From assembly GCF_910594005.1 (NCBI RefSeq), contig NC_057848.1, forward strand, positions 140,130,155 through 140,194,154: a DNA stretch of 64,000 bases, written 5' to 3'. Source of the stretch: Cervus elaphus (taxonomy: Eukaryota; Chordata; Mammalia; Artiodactyla; Cervidae). The position numbers were made by a program, and so were the translations under genes. Below, piece after piece: positions 47,536 to 59,384 of this stretch. The notes under the pieces were generated by a model, which was given only the letters and a program-made list of their open reading frames with translations, did not search any database and was not told the DNA's origin. The first letter of the stretch is position 1, and every line of letters starts with the position of its first letter.

Positions 47536-47944
47536 CAAAAGTAACAAGATAAAAATCATCAAGGACCACAAAGGGAAGGGCAAAACAATTCAGTTTCTAG
47601 GTGGTAAATCATACAAGTATTTTAGGGAACTGAGAGTATTTTTCAGATCCCATGCCTGAATTCAGAGGCTGAGTGGTATTCCCTCCACTTGCAAAAAATG
47701 ACTGAAGCTTTATTGTGCAGTGATCGCTGTGCTGATGAACTACATGAAGTTTCACCTGGCTGAGAGACGGGATCTGCAATACCCCTAAGATGATAGTGGG
47801 GCTGGAAACTGGAGACGATCATGTTCAATCTTGTTCTGAAAAGGGTGGTAGAAGGGAGGGTTCCCTAGGGCTCTGTGGACTAGGCAGAAGTAAGTGCAAA
47901 ATCTCTAAATAGGAGTAGAAGACCACAGAGAGAGGGCAGTTTCT

Positions 47945-48305
47945 TTTCTACTGCTGCCTAACAAATTACCACAAACGCTGCAGTGTAAAACAAAACCTGT
48001 TTGTTAGCTGGGGGTCATTTTCAGATTCCAGAATCCACCAGTATGTATTACTTGACTCATGGTCCCTTCCCTTTTTAAAGCTAGGAATGGTGTGTTGAAT
48101 CCTTCTCATGCTTCAAATCGCTCTGAGTTATTCTCTTGCCTTTCTCTTCAGCCACTGGCTAGAGAAAGGGCTCACATGATTAGATTAGGCCCAGCTGGGT
48201 AATCTCCCTTTTAAAAGTTGACTACACCAAATAACATAACACAAAACAGAAGCACTGTCTCATCACATTCTCAGGTTCCAGGACATATGATCTGAAATTC
48301 TGGCA
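47945..48305 (-). mobile_element. MLT1-type MaLR LTR
   Basis: 'tctactgctgcctaacaaat', 'taccacaaacgctgcagtgt', 'gattagattaggcccagctg' and 'ggtaatctcccttttaaa' are in the order of an antisense MLT1-like LTR. Diverged. Confidence 0.6.
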
Positions 48306-48722
48306 CTGTTTTAGTTTCCTGTAGCTGCTATAACAAATTTCCACAAGCTAAGTGGTTTAAAACAATAACAATTTACTGCCTCCCAGTTCTGGAGGCCAGA
48401 AGTCTGAAGTCAGGGTGTCAGAAAGGCACTCTCCTTGGAGGATCCAAGAGAAAAATCTATTCCTTGCCTCTTCTAGCTTCTGGAGGCTGCTTGGATTTCC
48501 TGGCATTCTTGGTACATCTCTGTTTGCTTCACTTTGACATTGCCTTCTCTACTGAGTGTGTCTGTCCAATATTCATCTGCCTTTTTCTTTTAAGTAAGAA
48601 TATATGTGAATGTACTTAGGACTCATGCAGATAATCCAGGATAAGCTCCTCTTTTCAATATCCTTAACTTAATCATATCTTTTGTTATGTAAGGTAACAT
48701 TCCCATGTTTCAGGAATTAAGA
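48306..48722 (-). mobile_element. MLT1A-type MaLR LTR
   Basis: 'tagtttcctgtagctgctat', 'cccagttctggaggccagaa', 'gcctcttctagcttctggag' and 'aggataagctcctcttttca' form an antisense MLT1A-like LTR directly after the previous LTR in the same orientation. Confidence 0.7.
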
Positions 48723-48723
48723 T

Positions 48724-48906
48724 ATGGTAAGGAATCTGCTCGCAATGCAGGAGACCCAGATTTGATCCCTGGGTCAGGAAGATCCCCTGGAGGAGGGCAT
48801 GGCAACCCACTCCAGAATTCTTGACTGGAGAATTCCATGGACAGAGGAGCCTGGCAGGCTACAGTTCATGGAGTCACCGAGTTGAACATGACTGAGTGAC
48901 TTTCAT
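48724..48906 (+). mobile_element. Bov-tA SINE
   Basis: Lacks the first about 20 bp. It runs from 'tggtaaggaatctgctcgca' to 'gttgaacatgactgagtgac' and is inserted at the end of the MLT1A-like LTR. Confidence 0.95.
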
Positions 48907-49559
48907 ATATATTTTAGAGTCACCATAAAGCGAACTATAAGGGCCATTAATAGAAATTCTGCCTACCACAGGTAAGAAGAAAACAACAAGGCACAATATG
49001 AAAGAAAACAAGACAAACCAACAAAAATAATCCTATTCAAAAATTAGTCTGAAAAGCAAAATTGAAAATTACACAATAAAATCCACTGCTAAGTTTGAAG
49101 AAAAACTCAGAATATAATGCAGTTCCCAATTAACTGAATTGATGGATGAGTCTGACAAGGAATTGGCCATGTATATGTCTGAGATGACCCTAGAGGAGAT
49201 GCAGGGAAAATTGTTACAAAAAAGCACAACAATGTGGAATGGAATTAGTCAGAAATGAAGGAAAGTAAACTATGAACAAAACTAAATATTTAAAAACAAA
49301 GTATACTAAAAAAATAAGCCTATGATCTTTATCAAGAAGCATAAAAATCTACTGCTGCCACTGATGTGAGAATCTATAACATTTCTGACCTGGCAGGGAG
49401 ATAAACTGCTAGACAAATTGCAGAATCTATTATTAATACAGATCTCTCTCAGGGAAGAATTTTTTCCCAGAGTATAATTACATCAGTACTACAGCATATA
49501 TTATAATATAGATAAAATTATAAGTTTTTTTAAACTTCAGCTGTCCCAGTCCTATCTTC
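48907..49559. other. Unassigned A-rich DNA
   Basis: No gene or repeat was recognised. A-rich on the plus strand. Confidence 0.5.
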
Positions 49560-51127
49560 TCGCTGTGAACAGGGCAAAGATGAGGAGACCCATATCAATG
49601 GTCACATGGTACCACTAGACAGGCAATTAAGTGACATGAAAAGGTGAAGCCCTGCATCATCAGTGCCCTGGTGTAACTGGACAAAGGATATGAAGGGAGC
49701 AAAGAAGGGCAAAATTTGGGCAAAACTCCCATTCACCAGTGCACTGGTATAGCCGGGTAGCTGATAAGAACAGATCAAGGACAAAGAGTCAGCTCATTGT
49801 GACAGTGGTGTAACTGGTCAGGTCATGTGGATGGGCAAGAGAGGAGCCCCAAGTATTCATGTGGTGATGGAACTGGCTGAAGGGTGTGATCACAGATTGT
49901 GGAATGAGCTATACTTCATCAGTGAAGAAGTAAGGGGACGGGGGGTGGGCATGGGACAAAGAAAAGGAACCGCAAAATGTCTGTGTAGTGGAGCAACTGG
50001 ACAGAAAACATGAGGAGGGCAGTTCTACTCATCATGAAGTGAGGTATCAGCATGGAACATGAGGCAAAGACCGCAGCCTGCTGCATAGGGCTGTGGTTAT
50101 CAGTGGACTTAGGAGGAGAAGAGGAGGAAGGGAAAGAACTCTGTGATGCCAGTGAGCAGGTGCTCCTGGGCTGGGAATGTGGATGAGGCAAGAGGAGCCT
50201 GCATCATTAAGTGCAGGGGTGTGAATGGACAAAGAGGCAGAAGTCAGCATCGTCAAGACAGAACCAGGAGGATGAAGTGAAGTGAAAGCCGGGAAAAAGA
50301 GCATCTCCCAAACAAAGTGGCCTGGTGTGTGGGGAAGGGGTGTGAACAGGGCACAGAGGAGCAGCCGCACACGGCCAGTCAAGGAACAGTGAGAAGAGGG
50401 CCCCAGCGCATCCATGCGGCAGAGAAACCCGACAGAGGAGGCCTGAGTGCGACCGCAGTGCAACCCAACAGCTTCAGTGCAGCGAGCATTCTGGACTGGT
50501 TTTGAGGTGGAGAGTGAAGATTAGGAGGCTTGGGCAATCAGTCCTGGGGTACCACTCGTCAGGGGATGCTCACTGGCAAAGAGAAGGTGTCAACCAATCA
50601 GTGCGGCAGAACTGGGCAGAGAAAGGAAAAGTGGTAACCAGGCACATGCCTGCATCCTCGGTGCTCTGGCAGCCCCGGTTTGGTTTGTGGGCGGCATGAA
50701 GAGGAGTCCTGAACAGTAAGTCCTGAGAGAAAGAGAGAGGGGACACCAATCGAATGGGGCAAAGAGGGGGAGCCTCCATTGTCAGTGTGGTGGGGTAACA
50801 GGACAGGGGATGTGAACAGAAAATGTGATGCATTCCAGTAGCATCGGGGTAGTAATGTCACTGAGCAGAGCATTCAGATGTGGCAAAGACAAGGAGCCCC
50901 GCCCCTTCCACGTGCTGGTGTTCCTGACGTAACTCACTGGAGATTTCTGTGCAAAGAATAGTAGCCCTGCACCACAGTATCAGTGGACAGAGGATGTAGA
51001 CAGGATGAGGTAATACCCACGAGTACCATGAAGTACCTGGGCAGGAATGTGAACATGGAAAATAGAAAGAGCCCCACACACTCGGTGCAGTGGGACAACT
51101 GAACTATAAAAGTGAATGATTTGAATT

Positions 51128-51398
51128 CTGTGGGAGAAGGTGAGGGTGGGATGTTTTGAAAGAACAGCATGTATACTATCTATGGTGAAACAGATCACCA
51201 GCCCAGGTGGGATGCATGAGACAAGTGCTCGGGCCTGGTGCACCGGGAAGACCCAGAGGAATCGGGTAGAGAGAGAGGTGGGAGGGGGGATCGGGATGGG
51301 GAATACGTGTAAATCCATGGCTGATTCATATCAATGTATGACAAAACCCACTGAAATGTTGTGAAGTAATTAGCCTCCAACTAATTAAAAAAAAAAAA
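51128..51398 (+). mobile_element. Ruminant L1 3' end inserted in the minisatellite
   Basis: From 'tgtgggagaaggtgagggtg' through 'atgcatgagacaagtgctcg' and 'ccatggctgattcatatcaa' to 'tagcctccaactaatt' and an A12 tail. 'gtgaatg' occurs before the element (about 51111) and again just after the tail (about 51399), a likely target-site duplication. Strongly 5'-truncated. Confidence 0.9.
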
Positions 51399-51796
51399 GG
51401 TGAATGGGGAAACAGAGCGATCCCTGGTCTGTCAGTGCACAGATGGGACAACCAAGGGAGGTGAGAAGGGCAGAGAGGAGAAGAGGAGGTCCTCACTATG
51501 AGCGGGTAGGGCTCCCAGCAGGAAGAGAGTTTATGAGGACATGAACAGACCAAACAGGAGCGCAGTAGTTCCACTGCATGGGCTGTGAGCAGCAAAACCA
51601 GCGTGTGCAGAGTAGCGTGTAGTAGTTCCTGGGCTGGTGATGCGAACAGGTTGGAGGAAGGCATGGCCAGTGCCACAGGGTAAGTGTCCAGTTGATCCCA
51701 TTAAGCAAAGGGTGGTCCTCACACATGGCATCGTCAGCTTGGAGTGCACAGAAGGGACATGTGAAAGGAGGGCGGTCACTGCAATTCACTGTCATC

Positions 51797-51838
51797 AACC
51801 AAGTCGATGACCCACAGCCAGTCCCGCCATAGTGACAA
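51797..51838 (+). repeat. 42-bp direct repeat, copy 1
   Basis: 'aaccaagtcgatgacccaca' continuing 'gccagtcccgccatagtgac'. It matches 52926-52967 at 39 of 42 positions. Confidence 0.95.
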
Positions 51839-51952
51839 GCAAGGGTGTGAACAGGTAAGAGGAGAACCTGATGCACTCAGGGCATGCACCTGGTAGGGGG
51901 AAGGGAAAGTGGCCAGGACGAGCATCCCCACTTCTTCTACGTGGCTGTGTGA

Positions 51953-52076
51953 GTGAGCAGGGAGCGTGAACAGAGCAAAGGGCGAGAGCCCCCAGTGAGC
52001 AGGGAGTGTGAACAGAGAAAGGGGCAAGAGCCCCCAGTGAGCAGAGAGTGAAGAGAGCAAAAGGGAAGAGTCCCCT
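51953..52076. repeat. Three 42-bp tandem units
   Basis: Units at 51953-51994, 51995-52036 and 52037-52076. Each opens 'gtgagcag' and ends in an 'gagccccca'-like run. The first two are nearly identical; the third is shorter and more diverged. This is the youngest-looking amplification in the array. Confidence 0.9.
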
Positions 52077-52470
52077 GCAGGCCCTGGGCTTGGTCAGAGG
52101 GGAGACCAGGGCAGGACAGGCACATTCAGACTGATCGCGATGGCAGGTCCAGACCTGGTGTGACCAGGGCACAGAGGATGGGGGGACCAATCCTGGGGTA
52201 GGACCCGCACAACCGCTGCCCTTAAGTACCACCCCGAGGTGTGAATGAGGCTCACGAGAGGAGGTGGACCACCAGGGCTGTGTGTAACTTGGAAGGGGAG
52301 GTGACAGTGCAAAGAGGATTTCCCGGAGGCATCAGTGCCGGGGTCTCACATCACAGGGAACACTTATGGGGCAATAGGAGCCCCTCAACGTCAGTACTGT
52401 GGGGAGATGGGGCTGGGTATGGAAGCAAGCAGCCAGGAGGAGCCCCGCCTGTCTGTGCATGTGGAGGAGT

Positions 52471-54565
52471 CACTGGAAGGCGCCTACCCACCCGCTCTGA
52501 CTGGCTGGGTCCTGCCCTTGGACCCCGGGACCCCTGGGGGGAAGCCAGGATATGATGCTGATGCAGGCAGGGCAATCCCCTCCCGAGTCAGTAAGGGCTG
52601 CAGCGCTTCTCTGTGGTTCCTCCCAGGAATTACGAGTTCGCCTTCCAGACGGTGAGATTTACAGTCACTGTCAGAAAGTGATTCATCTGCAGGTGATCTG
52701 CTTCCCAGGGCGTGAGGTGATCTGACCTACACCACTGAGATAGTTCATGAAAACCATTCTCCTTCCGCCCTGCTCAGAGCCTGTCATGAATCTCGTAACA
52801 TATAGCACTGAACACTCTGAAAGCTGAGCTCTTAAATCTTCAAACCTGGGAACTGTCCAAGATACATACCCTGATACAAACAAGCACCATGGTTACGTTC
52901 TGGAATACTAGGTAACTAACGTGGGAACCAAGTCGGTGACCCACAGCCAGTCCAGCCAAAGTGACAAAGCCCCATCCTGGACTTTCTGGCAGCCTTGACA
53001 AACTGCACTTCAGCAGAAAAGAGACTGGATCACCAGACAACCCCGGCCACAGCTGGCACTTACTGACGTTTCTGCAGCCGTGGCCAGGAACTCAATGGGC
53101 GGTGAACACGGATTATCCCCTCACCCCGGAAGTGATCCTTGGGGGCAGAGCTGCAGGAAGCTAGCTGAATGATACGAGGAAAGTACCCATTCCCGGCTGC
53201 TGCTCCGTCTGCTCTGGGGCTGGAGGGGCTGCCTTGTGGACCTGACACTGGGGAGAAGCACCGCGTTCGCCGTGGAGCCCGCTCTTTGGCCAGCTGTCTG
53301 CCCAGCTGCGCTGAGAGCACATGGCTGTGCTGCATTAAATGTGCCAAAGTTAAATTGAAAAGGATAAGCCAAATCAATTGCGGTGACCAGAAACGCTAAA
53401 CTTTTAAGGATATTTCTGGGGTGGGGGAAGTTCCGTGAGTAAAGCAGAATAAGTTTGGGGGATGGAGCGGGTTAACCCTAAGGAGTGTGGGCAGGGCCCC
53501 CTGGAACAGTTGTGCAGTTCGTGGGCTTGACAGAGTGCTCGGTCATGGGGGTGGGCTGGGGGCACTGACATCTGCCCTCCATTCTCCTCTCCTCGTGCCT
53601 TGTGCAACACCCCCTCTCCCCCCGCCTCTGCCTGAGTGGACACTGCTTTCTGGGTCCTCTTCTCACAAGGGGAAGCGCTGTTGATGAGTGAGGTGGGGGC
53701 TTTTCCTGTTCATTCTTCTACAGACAGGACCTTTTCACTCTAGGAACTGCCTCTGTCTACTTCATCACCTGGAGGGGACTCTTTTGCTTCTTAACATCTC
53801 CTCCTGCTGGGAGCCCTCTGCACTTAAGGGGCTGCTCCCCAGCCTGAGAGCTGAGAGCACTTGCTGGGAATACACGCAGACGTGCTACACGTGGGGCTGG
53901 TGAGCGGCAGTGTGCGGCACCAAGGGGATTTCTGACGCAGGCCGACTGGTGTGCACTGTCCTGGGTCACATGGTCAATAAGCTGAGATGGTTCTGGGTGA
54001 CCCAAGTGTTCTGCCCTCTGCTGTCCCGGCCACCCTCACCCCTGCCCCAGGATCCAGTGAAAGTCCAGTCAACGCCTTGTTGAATATTTCTAGTCACGTT
54101 CCTCAGGAGCCCCCTTCAACTTCTGAGACCCCTGAGCCCCCATCCCTGTCTCCTGGGGCCCTCTGTGACCTGGCTGACACTAGTTGAGCCCAGTCTTGGA
54201 ATCCGCGGCTGTGTGAATGTTAACAGTTCCTCTGTCTCGGAGCCCCTGAGCCACAGCCTCCCTGAGAGGCGGGCACAGGAGTGTCCAGGAGAGGCACGGC
54301 CAGGCTTCTTAACAAACCTGCCGAAGCAATGAGCCCCTCCCCGGAGGACTGTGCTTCCTGCCAGGAGCTCAGAAGAATGGCAAAGCCTCGCTGGAGGTCG
54401 AGACCCTCAGGGTTGTCCTGAGCAGACACGGGCACTCTTTTCAAAAGCTCAGCCCACTTCAACCTGCTGATTGTCACTGCCCTGCTGAGTCTCCTGAGGG
54501 ATTCCTGGGCGACCTGAGGACCGGATTCCTGCTCTTCACTGCTGACCCCAGGGGAATTTCTGGAT
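52471..54565. other. GC-rich DNA without a recognised gene
   Basis: It includes the second copy of the 42-bp direct repeat (52926-52967). CpGs are moderately frequent around 53100-53300. Frames reach 126 codons (minus, 54220-54600), but none shows a family I recognise. That frame starts within the neighbouring LTR, and its body reads as charged and leucine-rich ('SRLKWAELLKRV'). Confidence 0.45.
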
Positions 54566-54865
54566 GGTGCTCTGGTCTGAATATCCATCCCCCCATTCAT
54601 ACCTTGAAAACCAGTGCCCCAGGCAACAGTATTAGGAGGTGGGGCCTTTAGGAGGTGATCAGGTCATGAGGACAGAGCCCTCATGGGTAGGATCAGTGTC
54701 CTATAAAAGGGGCCCAGGGAGACCCCTCGCACCACACGAGGACATAGTGAACAGGCACCATCTAGGAAGTGGATGCCCTCACCAAACACCAAATCTGCCG
54801 GCGCCATGATCCTGGACTTCCCAACCTCCAAAACTGTGAGGAATAAAAGTCTGTTATGTGACATT
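54566..54865 (+). mobile_element. MaLR-type solitary LTR (MST class), sense
   Basis: 'tggtgctctggtctgaatat', 'attaggaggtggggccttta', 'gggcccagggagaccc', 'caaatctgccggcgccatga' and 'aactgtgaggaataaaagtc' follow the LTR from U3 to the polyadenylation signal. It has the opposite orientation to the copies at 4057 and 19504. Confidence 0.85.
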
Positions 54866-57029
54866 ATGTTACAAGACAGATGGGATTCTGGTTTTACAAT
54901 AATTTACTAAAACTGGATACATTAAGATTCTGGCATGTTGTGACCACCCCAGCCACTGGCTTCTGAGCACCCCTCCCGTGTTGCAATGTGATTCCTTGTA
55001 AGTCATACCTGATTTGATCTCCTGAGTACACAATGTTACTTTCTACAAGATTGGCCCCAGGAGCTGAAAGCACACGTCCACCATGGCTTTGACAGCCAAG
55101 GACCATCTGTGGTAGAAAGACAGGGCAGAGACCACCACCTCTGGCCAGAGATGCTTAGACAGTGAGACAGAGGCTGGCCTGGCCCTTCAGCTGCCCACTC
55201 CAGGCTGTCCTCCCCAGGTCCTCCCACCCCAATCGCCTCTCAGTGCGACCACAGGGATCCATGCACACCCGGACCCTCCGATAAAGGGGCCCCTCACCTC
55301 CCGGCTTCTGCCCACGCCTGCCCCTGAGGGCTCTGTGACTTCACCCCCCACCAAGGACTTTCCGCGGTAGCAGAGCCCACTCCATGCGGTCAGGTGGCTG
55401 GAAAGCCAGAGGGGTCCGTCCTGGGTGGCAGCCCTCAGCCATCGCCCAGCAGACAGACCTCCAAGGTGCCCGCGCCACACTGGCTCCTGGGGTCCCAGCA
55501 GAACGGAGCTCCATGGACCATCCTGACATGGCACCTTGATCGGCACCTTTGCTTCCCTCTCTCCCTGCCTGGGTTGCCTGGGATTACTGCACCCCAAACA
55601 GAACTGCTGCACTTCAGTCTGATCTGGGACCTGCTTCTAGGGAATCCAAACTTGGACACAACTCAGCTTCCATATCCCATGTCAGAAGCTGGGCCCCCTC
55701 GCTGTCAGCACCAGCTTCTTGCACTCATGACACTGGGGAGGAACAGGACTAGAATCCCACATCTCTAGGTCTTTCTCACAGGGGATGCTTGTGTATGTAA
55801 AATGATGCTTTTCCAGAACTATTCCTGCTTGGGGGAGCCTGGAATCTCTAAGCATTCTCGGTCTGTCCTGGGTAACCCACAATATTACACATGCTTACTT
55901 CCTTTGCCCAGAACGCAGTGCAGTTCATGAGCAGTCAAAAACTGCAGGAGGTGCATTCCTTGTTCTGTGTACACAGCCATCCTGGTGGCCCTGGCCCCCT
56001 GAAAGGTCATACTCAACAACCCCACAAAACTAGGAGCACTGGCTCCAAAGGTCTCCCCAGGGCAGAAGGCTGGTCACACTCTCAGGGACTTCTTTGAACA
56101 ACTGCTCTCTGCAACCCATTGACGTCCATGTACAAACCCATCATGACCAGACAGAGACTTCTTTCTCATCAGTGCTTTTCAGTCCCACTCTTCAGGCCTG
56201 AGAGGCTTGAGGAACTTAAAGAAAAGCCAGACCAGGAAACACTACTTAGTTAGAAGTTGATCTTCACATGTTTGTACATTGCCTCATGGCTCCCCCTTTG
56301 TCCTTTAAGAGAATTGAGTTGCCTTTTCCCCCAACACTCACCCTATTGTCTAATTAATACAGGTACAATCAGTTCACACTACAGAACCACTTCCAGAGGA
56401 CTTTGGATGTCACAAGAGGAACCGTCAGTGGGAACCTTTGGGAAACTTCAAATTTCCCAGCTAAGTTCCTTTCATTTATACATTCATAGTACAAACATGT
56501 GTGAAGTCTTTACTATGTACCAGGCACTGTTTGAGGTATCATGAATAACATACATAATCCTTTTGAGGAGTTTATACTCAGGTGAGAGTTAAGATACTAA
56601 TAAATAACTCAATGCTTCTGTCATAGTGCACATCATAAACTAGAGAAATTAAGTTAAAACCTCAATGCAGTGAAAGATCCTTAATGTTTTACTAGAAAAA
56701 AAGGACCCTTTTCAAATGTTCAAAAACATGACCCATTTTAAACACCCTTTCACATTGCACTTTCAAATAGCCTTTTAACGTTACCAACTCATGACTGTAA
56801 GGGTCAATGATCTACCTTCCCTGTGAAGTAGCACAACTCTCCTGACTATTCATAGGCTTCTCCTCTCCCTGACCAACAGGATATTCTTGGACAGTGTCTT
56901 AGGTTGTATCATGTAGAAAAGACAATCTGAAATTTTGATGCATTTAGAAACCAAGATATGCGGGTAACTCAACTAATGGATGGTAACCACTAAACTGTAC
57001 ACAGTTTTTACCAAACCACAATTTTGTGG
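54866..57029. other. GC-rich to AT-rich transition, no gene seen
   Basis: No coding gene is recognised. The 141-codon minus frame at 55187-55612 is a GC-rich chance frame. The piece 56480-56605 ('actatgtaccaggcactgtt') resembles an old MIR/L2-class repeat. GC content falls after about 55,900. Confidence 0.45.
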
Positions 57030-57310
57030 GAGAAGGCGAGGGTGGGATGTTTTGAGAGAACAGCATCGAAACATGTATATTATCAAGTGTGAAACAGATC
57101 GCCAGCCCAGGTTGGATGCATGAGACAAGTGCTCAGGGCTGGTGCACTGGGAAGACCCAGAGGGATGGGATGGGGAGGGAGGTGGGAGGGGGGATCAGGA
57201 TGGGGAACGCATGTAAATCCATGGCTGATTCATGTCAATGTATAGCAAAAACCACTACAATATTGTAAAGTAATTAGCCTCCAACTAATAAAAATAAATG
57301 AAAAAAAAAA
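57030..57310 (+). mobile_element. Ruminant L1 (L1_BT type) 3' end
   Basis: 'tgtgggagaaggcgagggtg', 'ccaggttggatgcatgagac', 'aatccatggctgattcatgt' and 'cctccaactaataaaaataa', ending in an A-tail. It is the sister of the copy at 51128. It contains a few tens of bases ('catcgaaacatgtatattat') that are shortened in that copy. Confidence 0.9.
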
Positions 57311-57429
57311 TCTGTTGCCTTGTTTCCACAATATTCATCAAAGGGCCACTCATGCAATAGTAAATAATGTAACTGTCCTAAGTGCAATGATGGGAAAGAA
57401 CGTAGTGTTATAAAAGTTTAAGAGTGGGA

Positions 57430-59277
57430 GAAGATTGACTTCCAGCACGAGGCATTACCACAGACTCACTCCCTAATGAAACTGATAAAAACTATAATTT
57501 TTTAAAAAGGCCCTTTAAAGTTTCTTGAGATTTGCTAAGGGCAAACAGCAATTGAAGAAACATCTATTCAAGAAAATCTCTAAGAGTTCCATAGGAAAGG
57601 TACGATTGAAATATTTGCACCAAGCCTCCTCCTGTCCGACACTCTCTGAGTTCAGTGAGGTGCAGACTCCACTCCAGATTGCTGCATGGCTCCCTCTCAC
57701 CTCAGGGCCCAGCTGGAGGTCTTTCTTCCTGGGAGGAGCAAGGCTTTAGCTTACAGTTGCCCCTCCATATCCATGGTTCCTCTGTATTTGCAGTTCCACC
57801 ATATCTGTAGATTCAACAACTGCAGATGAATCATGTAGTACTGCAGCATTTACCACTGAAAAGAAAAATCCATGTATAAATGAACTCATGGAGTTCAAAC
57901 CTCTGTTGTTCAAGGGCCAACTGTAGTTTCATTTTGTCTGCATCATCCCATCATCCAGGATGGTATCTTTCAGTGCCAAGAGGCAATGCCCCAGCCTGAG
58001 AGTTGCCTTCATTAAGAAAAGGACAGTGAACAAGCAAAACAACCAACTTTCCCAGCCTTTCAGTACTCTACATGAAGAACCCATTTTGGTTTCACTCCAA
58101 CTAGAGACAAACAAGCTGAGACATGGCTAGGAACAAGGAAGAAGTGTAGGGCCACCGGTATCAGCCGCACAGTGGGAGGGACCATAGTTCCCCGTGGTGA
58201 TCTGCTCCGTAGAGGACCTCAGCAGCCCCTGGGGATACTACTGACCACCTCCCCCCCAGCTTCTATCACTGAGGAAACCAATGGCCAGCGAAGCTGCTGT
58301 AGACCTCCTCCAGATGACACCACTGAGGTTTTCTCTGTACACATTTTCACATTCAAAGATGCTAGCCACCTGTGTTCCTTCCCTGCTGCCCTACATGAGC
58401 CCTAGATACATACTAGCAGACAGCCCTGGCCTCTGTGACTGCATAGGTGCTTAAGCCCGCGTGGCTAATTCCCAGCACTGTGCGTGTACCTGTGGCTGCC
58501 CTTGTAGCTGCACCAGTGCACGCTGGCAGCCTCGGCCCACACAGCAGCTTATGGGCCCCCATCGGACCCTTACTCCTGTCACTGGCCTGCACTGCTATAC
58601 CTCTGCAGCTACAGGAATGCATCCCAATAGCCAGGGCCCCTGAAGCTGCTCATGTGCCTACAGTTGGCCTTGGTCCCTGTTACTGACCCTAGCCCTTGCC
58701 ACTCATGTGTCCACAACTGGCCCCTGCTACCACACAAGAACTAGTAGACAGCCTGTGTAGCGAACATATACATACCAGTGGCTCTAGGCACATGAACCAC
58801 CTGCCCTAGTCCCTAGCCACTGGACCTGGAGGCTCCACCGAGGACCCCCAACAGCATTTTCAGCTACTGCAGACCCCCTGCAGCTCTCTCTGCGGATCAT
58901 GCAGTTGTCAATAACATGGAGCCAAGAGGACTCAATGAACAATACTACATGTCTTCCAGGGCCTGGAGCTGCCATGGAGCCACATGCCACTGGATTCAGG
59001 GTCACAGCATCTTCCAGTATATCCAACATGCATGGGAAGTTCTTTCCTTATAGAAGTAAAGTCTATAAAGTCTAAAAAACGTTGACTGCTTCTTCAAATG
59101 CACAAACACCTATGTAAGGCTACAGGGATAGTAAAGAATCAGGGAAATGTGATACCACCATAAGAACACAATCAACTTTCAGCAACTGACCAAAGAGAAG
59201 TAGAGATCCAAAAATAGCCTGACACAGAACTAAAACTAATAGTCTTAAAGATGTTCAGAGAGCTACAAGAAAAGACA
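57430..59277 (+). mobile_element. Old L1M 5'UTR and start of ORF1
   Basis: 'ttcttgagatttgctaaggg' and 'ttcaagaaaatctctaagag' open it. The GC-rich 58,170-58,990 part and then 'ctgcttcttcaaatgcacaa', 'aatcagggaaatgtgatacc' and 'agatgttcagagagctacaa' match old L1 5' leader and ORF1 start. It is interrupted by a Tigger-like element. The small plus-strand frames of 77-79 codons have no L1 ORF1 domain left. Confidence 0.65.
57754..57923 (+). mobile_element. Short Tigger-like DNA transposon in L1 leader
   Basis: Ends 'cagttgcccctccatatcc' and 'gttcaagggccaactg' form decayed terminal inverted repeats (cagttggccc type), flanked by TA on both sides. It is a pogo/Tigger-class non-autonomous element and a sister of 60976-61198. 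Confidence 0.7.
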
Positions 59278-59384
59278 ATCATCAAAACTACAGTGAGATA
59301 TCACCTCACACCAATCAGAATAGCTATCATAAAAAAAAAAAATACAAACAATAAGAGGATATGGAAAAAAGGGAACCCTACCAG
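59278..59384 (+). mobile_element. Out-of-order old L1 3' block
   Basis: 'gagatatcacctcacaccaa', 'tcagaatagctatcat' and 'aaaaaagggaaccctacc' belong to the 3' end region of old L1, yet lie upstream of ORF2-middle sequence in the same orientation. Confidence 0.65.

Larger units (their letters stand above)
49560..52470. repeat. GC-rich degenerate minisatellite, roughly 57-72 bp unit
   Basis: About 2.6 kb of repeat plus one L1 insertion. A unit reads roughly 'gtgtgaacagggcaaagagg', then 'agccctgcatcatcagtgc', then 'agtggtgtaactggacag', with every unit different. Clear early units begin at about 49564, 49632, 49689, 49761, 49826 and 49883, and variants continue to about 52470. The many 60-145-codon minus-strand frames rich in 'LFTP'/'CSLFT' are translations of the repeat; they share no domain with a known protein. 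I do not recognise the unit as a named satellite. Confidence 0.8.

Noticed and set aside
46990..47583. 197-codon minus-strand frame as a gene
   Set aside because: Most of it is BovB reverse transcriptase; its first about 40 codons are flanking sequence. It is transposon debris.
49919..52655. Cluster of overlapping minus-strand frames rich in LFT/CSLFT motifs as a repeat-containing protein
   Set aside because: The motifs are the minisatellite unit translated in several frames. No single frame runs through the array, and an L1 insertion cuts it.
55187..55768. 141- and 124-codon frames on opposite strands
   Set aside because: GC-rich overlap of chance frames on both strands; no domain seen.
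58413..58686. Overlapping 60-79-codon frames as a gene
   Set aside because: They fall in the GC-rich leader of an old L1.
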